Shown here: piece by piece, positions 1 through 5,569 of the stretch
Layout: each line of letters begins with the position of its first letter
How positions within the stretch are numbered: the first letter of the stretch is position 1
Source of the DNA: Eubacteriaceae bacterium
GTDB taxonomy: Bacteria > Bacillota > Clostridia > Eubacteriales > Anaerofustaceae
Assembly: GCA_017613995.1 (NCBI GenBank)
Contig: JAGACT010000009.1
Location: forward strand, 1-6,811
Length of the DNA: 6,811 nucleotides
Reading direction: 5' to 3'
Translations under genes and position numbers: made by a program
The notes under the pieces: generated by a model
Databases searched by the model: none
Told to the model about the DNA's origin: nothing
What the model saw: the letters and a program-made list of their open reading frames with translations, nothing else

Positions 1-1620
1 CTTCGGCAGACCGGGCATCTTCATAATGGCGCCCGTGATGGCGACCACGAAGCCCGCCGCGGCGGACAGGGTCACCTGACGGATCGTGATGCGGAAGTTG
101 GTGGGACGGCCCAGCACCTTCTCGTTGTCGGTGAGGGAGTACTGCGTCTTGGCCATGCAGATGGGCAGCTGGCCGAAGCCGAGCGACTCGAGCGTGGAGA
201 TCTCCTTTTCGGCGTTGCCCGCGTAGATCACGCCGTCGGCGCCGTAGACCTTGGTGGCGATCTCATGGATCTTCTCCTTGATGGGCAGCTCGACGTCATA
301 CGCGAACTTGAACTCGTTGGGCTGCTCGCACAGACGGATCACTTCCTGGGCAAGCTCGATGCCGCCCTCGCCGCCCTTGGCCCAGACCTCGCTCATCCGG
401 ACGTTGACGCCCAGCTCCGCGCACTTGCGGGTGACGAGCTCGATCTCGGCGTCCGTATCGTTCGCGAAACGGTTGAGCGCGACGACCGCCGGCAGGCCGA
501 ACACCTGGGTGATGTTCTCAACGTGCTTGAGCAGGTTGGGAAGACCCTTTTCAAGAGCTTCGAGGTTCGGCTTCTGAACGTCTGCCTTGGGAACTCCTCC
601 GTTGTACTTCAGAGCCTTGATGGTGGCGACGATGATGACTGCATCGGGCTTGAGGCCTGCGAGACGGCACTTGATGTCCATGAACTTCTCAGCACCGAGG
701 TCAGCGCCGAATCCGGCTTCTGTGACTACGTAGTCTGCGAAGTGCATTGCCATCTTTGTGGCGAGCACGGAGTTGCAGCCGTGAGCGATATTTGCGAAAG
801 GTCCGCCGTGAACGAACGCGGGGGTTCCTTCCAGTGTCTGAACGAGGTTGGGCTTGAGTGCATCCTTGAGAAGAGCAGCCATAGCACCCTCAGCGTGAAG
901 GTCGCCTGCAGTGATGGGCTTCTTGGAACGGCTGTAGCCGATGACGATCCTGGCCAGTCTTTCCTTCAGGTCGGTGATGGAGGTGGCGAGGCAGAATACA
1001 GCCATGACCTCTGATGCAACGGTGATGTCCCAGTGATCTTCTCTTACGTAACCCTGAGAAGTTCCGCCGAGTCCGTCAACAGCGTTTCTGAGCTGTCTGT
1101 CGTTCATGTCGACTGCTCTGTGCCAGGTGATTCTTCTGGGGTCGATGTCCAGCTCATTGCCCTGATAGATGTGGTTGTCTACCATTGCGGCCAGCAGGTT
1201 GTTCGCTGCTCCGATGGCATGGAAGTCGCCGGTGAAGTGAAGGTTGATGTCCTCCATGGGGACGACCTGTGCGTATCCGCCGCCTGCGGCTCCGCCCTTA
1301 ACTCCGAAAACGGGACCGAGGGACGGTTCTCTCAGTGCGACTGCGGTGTTCTTTCCGAGACGTGAAAGTGCATCCGCGACACCAACGGTAGTGGTGCTCT
1401 TGCCTTCTCCTGCGGGTGTGGGGTTGATAGCAGTAGTAAGGATGAGCTTTGCCTTGTTGCCTGAACCCTTTGTGGTGTTCAGAAGATTGTAGTCGAGCTT
1501 TGCCTTGTACTTTCCGTACAGTTCAAGATCTTCTTCCTTGAGACCGAACTTAGCTGCGATCTCTCTGATGTCCTTGAGTTCGCACTCCTGAGCGATCTCA
1601 ATGTCTGTCTTGTAGCCCAT
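1..1620 (-). CDS. fhs: Formate--tetrahydrofolate ligase (10-formyl-THF synthetase), 3' end cut by window
   Basis: The enzyme joins formate to tetrahydrofolate with ATP, giving 10-formyl-THF in the cytoplasm for purine synthesis, fMet-tRNA and, in acetogens, the methyl branch of acetyl-CoA synthesis. The frame is open from the ATG at 1620 to the window edge: 540 residues are visible, against about 555 in the family, so only a short C-terminal tail is missing. Visible marks are the ATP-binding loop PAGEGKSTTT (GEGKS at residues 71-75), the family signature GVKGGAAGGGY at 106-116 and the second signature at 331-342, read as VATIKALKYNGG. The second signature has Lys335 where I recall Arg being usual. 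A strong GGAGGT (1631-1626) lies five bases before the ATG and decides the start. Codon use changes abruptly near position 520: GC at third positions is about 64% upstream and 93% downstream (hand count). The gene seems to be transcribed alone, with its own promoter and leader. Confidence 0.97.
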   Translation of the reverse strand, partial: MGYKTDIEIAQECELKDIREIAAKFGLKEEDLELYGKYKAKLDYNLLNTTKGSGNKAKLILTTAINPTPAGEGKSTTTVGVADALSRLGKNTAVALREPSLGPVFGVKGGAAGGGYAQVVPMEDINLHFTGDFHAIGAANNLLAAMVDNHIYQGNELDIDPRRITWHRAVDMNDRQLRNAVDGLGGTSQGYVREDHWDITVASEVMAVFCLATSITDLKERLARIVIGYSRSKKPITAGDLHAEGAMAALLKDALKPNLVQTLEGTPAFVHGGPFANIAHGCNSVLATKMAMHFADYVVTEAGFGADLGAEKFMDIKCRLAGLKPDAVIIVATIKALKYNGGVPKADVQKPNLEALEKGLPNLLKHVENITQVFGLPAVVALNRFANDTDAEIELVTRKCAELGVNVRMSEVWAKGGEGGIELAQEVIRLCEQPNEFKFAYDVELPIKEKIHEIATKVYGADGVIYAGNAEKEISTLESLGFGQLPICMAKTQYSLTDNEKVLGRPTNFRITIRQVTLSAAAGFVVAITGAIMKMPGLPK

Positions 1621-1786
1621 AGTTTACCTCCGAGTAAATGTATGAATTGGATTGGCTTATCCGCATGGCAAATGCGGAAGTAAGATTTTGGATATATTAG
1701 CAGCAGCGTATGCTGTACTAATCCTTCCGAAACAACGCGCCTTATCCTTGTCCGGGCGCAGTTATTCCGCGGAATCAAATTCCGCT
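1621..1786 (-). promoter_or_regulatory. Structured 5' leader of fhs (four predicted hairpins)
   Basis: The stretch between the inferred transcription start (about 1786) and the fhs ATG is about 165 bases and can fold into four hairpins in a row. They are GCGGAAT/ATTCCGC with a 3-base loop (1785-1769), GCGCC/GGCGC (1759-1737), GGAT-TAG paired with CTA-ATCC around an inner CAGC/GCTG (1724-1690), and TCCGCAT/ATGCGGA with a 5-base loop (1678-1660). The ribosome site GGAGGT at 1631-1626 lies outside them. No hairpin is followed by a run of T, so a transcription attenuator is not evident. I could not match it by eye to the THF, ZTP or T-box consensus, so the class is unassigned and a regulatory role is inference. 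Confidence 0.4.
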
Positions 1787-1792
1787 GATAAT

Positions 1793-1819
1793 ATTATAGA
1801 ACAAAAGGAAGTGGGTAAA
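1793..1819 (-). promoter_or_regulatory. Probable promoter of fhs
   Basis: On the minus strand there is a perfect -10 box TATAAT (1798-1793). A weaker -35 candidate, TTTACC (1819-1814), sits 15 bases upstream, shorter than the ideal 17. The surrounding DNA is AT-rich, as expected for a promoter. Initiation would fall near 1786, directly before the first hairpin of the leader. The -10 box is convincing and the -35 is not. Confidence 0.5.
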
Positions 1820-2030
1820 CTACCTTATTTTACGCTGTATTTTAAAATTTGGGAACCTATTTGACAGAGGAGCTCGCTTCATTCAAATTTAGCGCCTTTT
1901 TTGATTGTATGGAGAATTATGCATTCAATATCGTTTCCGATTAGTGAATGACTCGACTTTATTTCAATCTTTTCAAAAGCTCCGTGTTTCCCGGGAAAGG
2001 GGAGGATCCGTCCCTGTGGGGCAAAGGGTC
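1820..2030. other. Gene-free AT-rich intergenic stretch
   Basis: I see no credible gene here on either strand. Visible elements are a 12-base palindrome TTTCCCGGGAAA (1987-1998) and an isolated TTGACA on the plus strand (1861-1866) with only a poor -10 partner and no plus-strand gene downstream before 3628. There is also an AT-rich tract upstream of the fhs promoter. With the fhs leader and the hairpin at 2031-2054 it makes up the 450-base gap between fhs and the AOR-like gene. Confidence 0.5.
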
Positions 2031-2054
2031 TCTCCCGCGGCCCGCCGCGGGAGA
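2031..2054 (-). terminator. Strong GC hairpin after the AOR-like gene, possible terminator
   Basis: A perfect 10-base-pair stem, TCTCCCGCGG with CCGCGGGAGA and a 4-base loop, begins 16 bases past the stop codon of the minus-strand gene ending at 2071. The stem is strong enough for an intrinsic terminator, but the sequence following it on the minus strand (GACCCTTTGCC) has only three consecutive T. It may be a weak or factor-assisted terminator, or a 3'-end stabilising hairpin. Confidence 0.5.
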
Positions 2055-2070
2055 AAGCGCTGATTTATAC

Positions 2071-3501
2071 TTATCTTGACAGTAATGATGCTATTTTTCC
2101 TTCGCTTTTACGAAGGAGCTCCTCCGCGTCAGAGGCAGCGTCACCGCAGGGCCATCCCATGAGGGAGCACAGCTCCCCGAAGGCTCCGGCGGCTTCGGGG
2201 GAGGCCGAGACGGCCCTCCAGGGATATATGCACATGAAGCACAGCGGGGCCCTCTCCTCTGCGCTCCGCGGTTCGTATCCCCGGCTCAGGGGGCTTTCGA
2301 TCACGGGGTCCCCCGTATCATCCTGAGAAGGGCCCGCGAACATTTCCCGGAAGGGACTGTCCTCGGAAAACATGCCGGAAAGGATCCTCAGGGCCCCCCG
2401 GGAGTCTCCGAAGCCCAGCACCCCGGTTTTAACCAGTTCTCCCAGGATACGGCCGGTCATCGAAAGGTCGCAGCCGTGATCGGCGCAGACACGCTCGATG
2501 CGGCTTATGGCGGATATGTCGAAAATGCCCGTGGCGGAGCCGAAATCCAGGGCGGTGCCGCAGTCCACGGCGGCCGGGGAGCTCCTCCCGTCGGAGCCGG
2601 GGATGCGGCCGGAGCAGCGGACTGTGCAGCCCGGCATGCAGGGCACCGCGCAGTATCCTCCCGAGGAGATGATCTTATCCCTCCAGTTGCTTGCTGACGA
2701 AGGCGCCGTATCGTTCCGGTACCCGAGAAGAGCGCTCCATCCCGAAGCAGGAGCCTGCGCCCCGGGGAGCGGGCCGAAGAGCGGGAGCTTGCTGCCGGTA
2801 AGGCTGTCCTCGGCTATGGCGGAATTGATCACACGGCACAGTTCACCGAACCTCTCGTTTTCCCCCGGCGTGAAAGACACACTGAAGGGGCGGGGTGAAT
2901 GCTCGGTCACCACCGCCAGGAGCCTTCGTTCCCCCATGGCTCTGCCCATGCCCGCTCCGGCAGCCTGCCGGGGCGGCACGGAGGGATCGGCATCGGTGAC
3001 CATGAGGCAGGATGTCCCAAACAGATCCGTCCCGCAGGGACCTATGCAGATCACCGAGCTGCGCTTCCCGTGGAGCTCCCTGAGACGCTCTGCCAGAGCG
3101 GCCGTGCCCCGTCCCGCCAGGGAGCGGGCGTCCCTCAGACTGACCTGTCCCTGTGCGTCCACGTGGAGGTACACCCAGTCAGGGGCGGATCCTTCGAAGG
3201 AGAGGAGCTTTACCCCGTGGTCCGTCAGCCTTCTGCCCGCGTCGCCTCCGAAAACGGGGGTCCTGAGAGCGCCGGAGGGATCCACCCATCCCATGGAAAG
3301 GATGTTGGAGGAGGTGAGGCGGGTGCCGGCAAAGAGTCCCGTGGCGAATACCAGGGGGAACTGTCCGGGGCCGGCCGCCAGGCTCCTTTGTGCCAGATAT
3401 TCCGCGGCAAGTCCCGTGCCCCCGGGGGAACTGAAGGAGTCCCGCTCAAAGACTTCGTCCGTTATCCGCGCGTTTTCGAGATCGGCTGTGATGATCCTCA
3501 T
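2071..3501 (-). CDS. Shortened aldehyde:ferredoxin oxidoreductase (AOR) family protein
   Basis: AOR enzymes oxidise aldehydes or related substrates at a tungstopterin next to one [4Fe-4S] cluster and pass electrons to ferredoxin. This 476-residue protein follows the family order. It has an N-terminal fold with FATGLFAGT (about residue 52) and AGAGMGRAMGERRLLAV (about 181-197, cf. family AGRGGLGAVMGSKNLKA). A cysteine cluster C284-x3-C288-x3-C292-x3-C296 follows, then ADHGCD (340-345, like the family DxxGLD region), and PLC at 419-421, where the last cluster ligand normally lies. Departures: family members have about 600 residues, and the segment holding the usual DPRG and NRG-CH loops is nearly absent; the first ligand spacing is x3 instead of x2; the late motif reads E-x-x-P-L-C, not D-x-x-G-L-C. 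The start is the ATG at 3501, seven bases after GGAGGA. A TTG start 16 codons earlier lies inside the -35 box and is rejected. It is divergent from a ferredoxin and a PadR gene. Substrate, and whether the cofactor is bound, are unknown. Confidence 0.8.
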   Translation of the reverse strand: MRIITADLENARITDEVFERDSFSSPGGTGLAAEYLAQRSLAAGPGQFPLVFATGLFAGTRLTSSNILSMGWVDPSGALRTPVFGGDAGRRLTDHGVKLLSFEGSAPDWVYLHVDAQGQVSLRDARSLAGRGTAALAERLRELHGKRSSVICIGPCGTDLFGTSCLMVTDADPSVPPRQAAGAGMGRAMGERRLLAVVTEHSPRPFSVSFTPGENERFGELCRVINSAIAEDSLTGSKLPLFGPLPGAQAPASGWSALLGYRNDTAPSSASNWRDKIISSGGYCAVPCMPGCTVRCSGRIPGSDGRSSPAAVDCGTALDFGSATGIFDISAISRIERVCADHGCDLSMTGRILGELVKTGVLGFGDSRGALRILSGMFSEDSPFREMFAGPSQDDTGDPVIESPLSRGYEPRSAEERAPLCFMCIYPWRAVSASPEAAGAFGELCSLMGWPCGDAASDAEELLRKSEGKIASLLSR

Positions 3502-3520
3502 TTCTCTGTCCTCCGGTTTT

Positions 3521-3549
3521 ATTATATTGTTACGCCCCTGTTCTGTCAA
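3521..3549 (-). promoter_or_regulatory. Consensus sigma70-type promoter of the AOR-like gene
   Basis: On the minus strand, TTGACA (3549-3544) and TATAAT (3526-3521) are separated by exactly 17 bases, so both boxes match the consensus perfectly. Initiation should fall around 3514, which leaves a leader of only about a dozen bases carrying GGAGGA before the ATG at 3501. A promoter this strong suggests the gene is held down by a repressor when not needed, and a PadR gene lies across the control region. Confidence 0.85.
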
Positions 3550-3569
3550 TCGGAGCTTTGGACCTCCGA
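3550..3569. promoter_or_regulatory. Candidate operator dyad between the divergent promoters
   Basis: TCGGAG (3550-3555) and CTCCGA (3564-3569) form a perfect 6+6 inverted repeat with an 8-base spacer. It abuts the -35 box of the AOR-like gene and lies six bases before the -35 candidate of the ferredoxin gene, so one bound dimer could control both directions. An 8-base gap between half-sites resembles known PadR boxes (ATGT-N8-ACAT), though the half-site sequence differs. The link to the PadR protein at 4017-4526 is inferred. Confidence 0.5.
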
Positions 3570-3575
3570 ATCATC

Positions 3576-3603
3576 TTGCCCTGCCGTCCCGGCATGGTAT
3601 AAT
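3576..3603 (+). promoter_or_regulatory. Promoter of the ferredoxin-padR operon
   Basis: A perfect -10 TATAAT (3598-3603) is preceded by TG at the extended -10 position (TGGTATAAT from 3595). The -35 candidate TTGCCC (3576-3581) matches four of six consensus bases, 16 bases upstream. Initiation near 3610 leaves a leader of about 18 bases with AAGGA (3616-3620) before the ATG at 3628. Confidence 0.75.
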
Positions 3604-3627
3604 GGAACCGTACAGAAGGATCTTGGT

Positions 3628-4014
3628 ATGAAAAGATTAGTGGTGACGGATCCCGCCCTGTGCAGCGCCTGCTGTTCCTGCGAGGTGGCCTGCAGCGGGA
3701 CATTTTACAAAAGATACGACACAGAGCTTTCCTGCATCAGGATAGGGGGCGCTTCCGGCAGGATCACCGTGGATGTATGCGATCAGTGCGGCACGTGCAT
3801 CGGCGTATGCCCGACGGAGGCCCTTTCCAGGAATTCCAGGGGCATCGTGACAGTTGACAGAAAGCGGTGCGTCGGCTGCATGGCCTGCGCCGACATATGT
3901 CCCTCCGGCACGGTCTGCCGCAGCTGGGAGGAATCCTATGTGTCAAAGTGCATCGCCTGCGGCAGGTGCGCGGACGCCTGTCCCCTGCAGATCCTGTCGG
4001 TCACGGAGGAATAA
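3628..4014 (+). CDS. Four-cluster [4Fe-4S] ferredoxin, probable electron partner of the AOR-like protein
   Basis: This is a small electron-transfer protein of 128 residues. It has four complete C-x2-C-x2-C-x3-C motifs: C12/15/18/22, C51/54/57/61, C81/84/87/91 and C108/111/114/118; the last three are followed by Pro as in bacterial ferredoxins. Sixteen ligands allow four [4Fe-4S] clusters; C16, C36 and C97 are additional cysteines. The layout is that of the iron-sulfur subunits that sit beside molybdenum or tungsten oxidoreductases, and it has neither a signal peptide nor a membrane segment, so it should be cytoplasmic. The start is the ATG at 3628, seven bases after AAGGA; the frame is open far upstream only because the opposite strand is GC-rich coding sequence. 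It is divergent from the AOR-like gene and followed after two bases by the PadR gene. The pairing with the AOR-like protein rests on neighbourhood. Confidence 0.88.
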   Translation: MKRLVVTDPALCSACCSCEVACSGTFYKRYDTELSCIRIGGASGRITVDVCDQCGTCIGVCPTEALSRNSRGIVTVDRKRCVGCMACADICPSGTVCRSWEESYVSKCIACGRCADACPLQILSVTEE

Positions 4015-4016
4015 AC

Positions 4017-4526
4017 ATGCTGGAATTAATGGTGCTGGCATGTCTTATGACATCGCCCTGTCACGGATATGAGCTCAAAAGGCTCCTTTCGGGCTTCAAC
4101 CCCAACAACAACAAGATATATCCTCTTCTGCGAAAGATGGAGAAAAACGGATATGTCACCTTCAGGGAGGAGGCCGTGGAAGGCAGGCCCTCCAGAAAGG
4201 TGTATTCCGTCACGGAGGCGGGCCGCCGCCGGCTGGTGGAGATTCTGTCCGATTTCGGCGGGCCTGCCGCCTCCGACGACGAGGAGTTCTACCTGAGGGT
4301 GGCGTTCTTCCAGTTCCTGGATAAGCCCCGCATAGGGGAGATACTCCGAAAAAGGGAGGAGGCCCTGAGATCCTACACCTCCGACAGCGGCGTGATGACG
4401 GGGGTCGACAGGATACCGGATACGGCCTACGACATCAGGTTCCTGAAAAACTACGTGGACAGCAGGATCAGCGAGGAGATAAGGTTCATAAATGCCCTGA
4501 GGGAAAAGTACGGAATAGATAAGTAA
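4017..4526 (+). CDS. PadR-family transcriptional regulator
   Basis: This is a DNA-binding repressor-type protein of 169 residues. The N-terminal winged helix is clear: HGYELKRLL (about residues 18-26) in the first part, KIYPLLRKMEKNGYV (about 35-49) as the recognition-helix region, and GRPSRKVYSVTEAG (about 60-73) as the wing. The C-terminal half, rich in charged helical sequence, fits the dimerisation domain of PadR proteins with longer C-termini. The ATG at 4017 follows the ferredoxin stop codon by two bases, and its ribosome site GGAGGA (4005-4010) lies inside the end of the ferredoxin gene, so translation is probably coupled. PadR proteins usually repress neighbouring or divergent genes and release DNA on binding a small molecule such as a phenolic acid. 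Here the likely target is the control region at 3502-3627, including the gene's own promoter. The ligand cannot be read from sequence. Confidence 0.9.
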   Translation: MLELMVLACLMTSPCHGYELKRLLSGFNPNNNKIYPLLRKMEKNGYVTFREEAVEGRPSRKVYSVTEAGRRRLVEILSDFGGPAASDDEEFYLRVAFFQFLDKPRIGEILRKREEALRSYTSDSGVMTGVDRIPDTAYDIRFLKNYVDSRISEEIRFINALREKYGIDK

Positions 4527-4551
4527 AAAAGCGCATGGACATGCGCTTTTT
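4526..4551. terminator. Bidirectional intrinsic terminator between convergent genes
   Basis: AAAAAGCGCATG (4526-4537) and CATGCGCTTTTT (4540-4551) form a perfect 12-base-pair inverted repeat with a 2-base centre; in RNA the outer A-U pairs double as the U-tract. It works in both directions: it starts at the last base of the padR stop codon and lies one base past the stop codon of the minus-strand dus gene. Confidence 0.93.
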
Positions 4552-4552
4552 A

Positions 4553-5569
4553 TCATAATACATCAGGCTGCGGGGCATCTCGGTCCTCCCGGACCTTTTC
4601 CAGCAGCTGCCCGATGTAGTTCTCGAAGGAGGAAAAGTCGGACAGCTTTGCCGCGGCGCTGCGTATGGCCGCCCCGCCGCTCATGCCCTTCGTGTACCAG
4701 CACAGCTGCTTTCGGAATTCGCAGCATGCGGTGCGTTCGTCCTTGTATCCCTTCATGAGGCCCAGGTGCTGAAGGGCCGCGAGGAGCTTTTCCTCCGCGG
4801 TGGGAGGCACCCAGGATGCGCCTGATTTCTTCGCCGCTATCTCCTCGAAGATGAAGGGATTTCCCATGGCGGCACGGCCGATCATGACTCCGGCGGCTCC
4901 CGTATCGGAAAGCATGGAGACATAGTCCTCATAGGACGAAACGTCCCCGTTGGCGATCACGGGCACCCCGGATGCGGCGACGGCCCGCTCTATCAGCTCC
5001 CGGTCGGCGCGGCCGGTATAGAACATCTCCCTGGTGCGGCCGTGCACGGCGATCATTCCGACCCCCGCGTCCTCCAGGGCCTTTACGTTGTCGGTGACGT
5101 TGACCGACTTTTCGTCGAAGCCGGTGCGGATCTTGGCGCTTACCGGCTTTGAGCTGGCATCCACCACGCTTTTCGCGACGGAGTATACCTTCTTCGGATC
5201 CCGAAGAAGGGCGCTGCCCTCGCCGTTGGAGACCACCTTTTTCACTGGGCATCCCATATTTATGTCTATGAAGGCGAAATCCGTGTCGTTCAGGTGATCC
5301 CTTACCGCGGCGGACAGGAAGTCCTCCTCGCTGCCGAAGATCTGCACCCCGGTGCTGCTTTCCCCTTCTCCCAGTTCCAGCAGGAAAGCGGTGTTGGCGT
5401 TTCTGTACACGAGGCCCTTGGCGCTCACCATTTCCGTGTACATCAAAAGGGCGCCCCGGCCGAGGCACATCCGTCTGAATGCGACGTCAGTTACACCGGC
5501 CATCGGCGCCAGAAGCACATCGTTCTTTTCAAGAGTCTCCCTGAAGTAATCAGTGCCTGTTCTTGTCAT
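4553..5569 (-). CDS. dus: tRNA-dihydrouridine synthase (DusB-like)
   Basis: This FMN enzyme reduces uridine to dihydrouridine in the tRNA D-loop using NAD(P)H, in the cytoplasm. The 338 residues match the usual length. A TIM barrel opens with LLAPMAGVTDVAFRRMC (19-35). INMGCP (103-108) carries the catalytic Cys107. KIRTG (Lys146) and VHGRTR (His176) are the tRNA/flavin-site motifs, and ANGDV (206-210) and IGRAAMGNPFIF (230-241) bind the FMN phosphate. The C-terminal helical domain follows. The ATG at 5569 overlaps the end of coaX by 20 bases. Only a poor ribosome site is visible (AAGG more than 10 bases upstream), which suggests translational coupling to coaX. The proposed start leaves the usual short lead before the first strand. 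Gene order coaX-dus is, as I recall, common in Firmicutes. The exact Dus subclass and target uridine are not certain. Confidence 0.95.
   Translation of the reverse strand: MTRTGTDYFRETLEKNDVLLAPMAGVTDVAFRRMCLGRGALLMYTEMVSAKGLVYRNANTAFLLELGEGESSTGVQIFGSEEDFLSAAVRDHLNDTDFAFIDINMGCPVKKVVSNGEGSALLRDPKKVYSVAKSVVDASSKPVSAKIRTGFDEKSVNVTDNVKALEDAGVGMIAVHGRTREMFYTGRADRELIERAVAASGVPVIANGDVSSYEDYVSMLSDTGAAGVMIGRAAMGNPFIFEEIAAKKSGASWVPPTAEEKLLAALQHLGLMKGYKDERTACCEFRKQLCWYTKGMSGGAAIRSAAAKLSDFSSFENYIGQLLEKVREDRDAPQPDVL

Noticed and set aside
265..1014. Open reading frame of 249 codons on the plus strand
   Set aside because: It lies wholly opposite fhs, whose protein sequence is conserved; the predicted product has no recognisable domain and no good ribosome site.
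1621..1786. Known THF, ZTP or T-box riboswitch in the fhs leader
   Set aside because: The conserved core stretches of these classes, as I remember them, are not visible; only generic hairpins can be supported.
1479..1864. Small open frames over the fhs leader (minus 1479-1778, plus 1652-1864), considered as a leader peptide or small gene
   Set aside because: The minus frame starts at a TTG inside a hairpin and runs out of frame into fhs; the plus frame is antisense to the leader and has no family resemblance.
1861..1889. TTGACA on the plus strand as part of a promoter for a small RNA
   Set aside because: The best -10 partner (TCAAAT, 16 bases away) is poor, there is no clear terminator nearby, and no plus-strand gene follows before 3628.
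2498..4014. Two long plus-strand open frames (2498-3631 and 2899-4014) opposite the AOR-like gene
   Set aside because: They are mirror frames of GC-rich coding DNA. The second becomes real only from the ATG at 3628, where the ferredoxin begins after a ribosome site and promoter.
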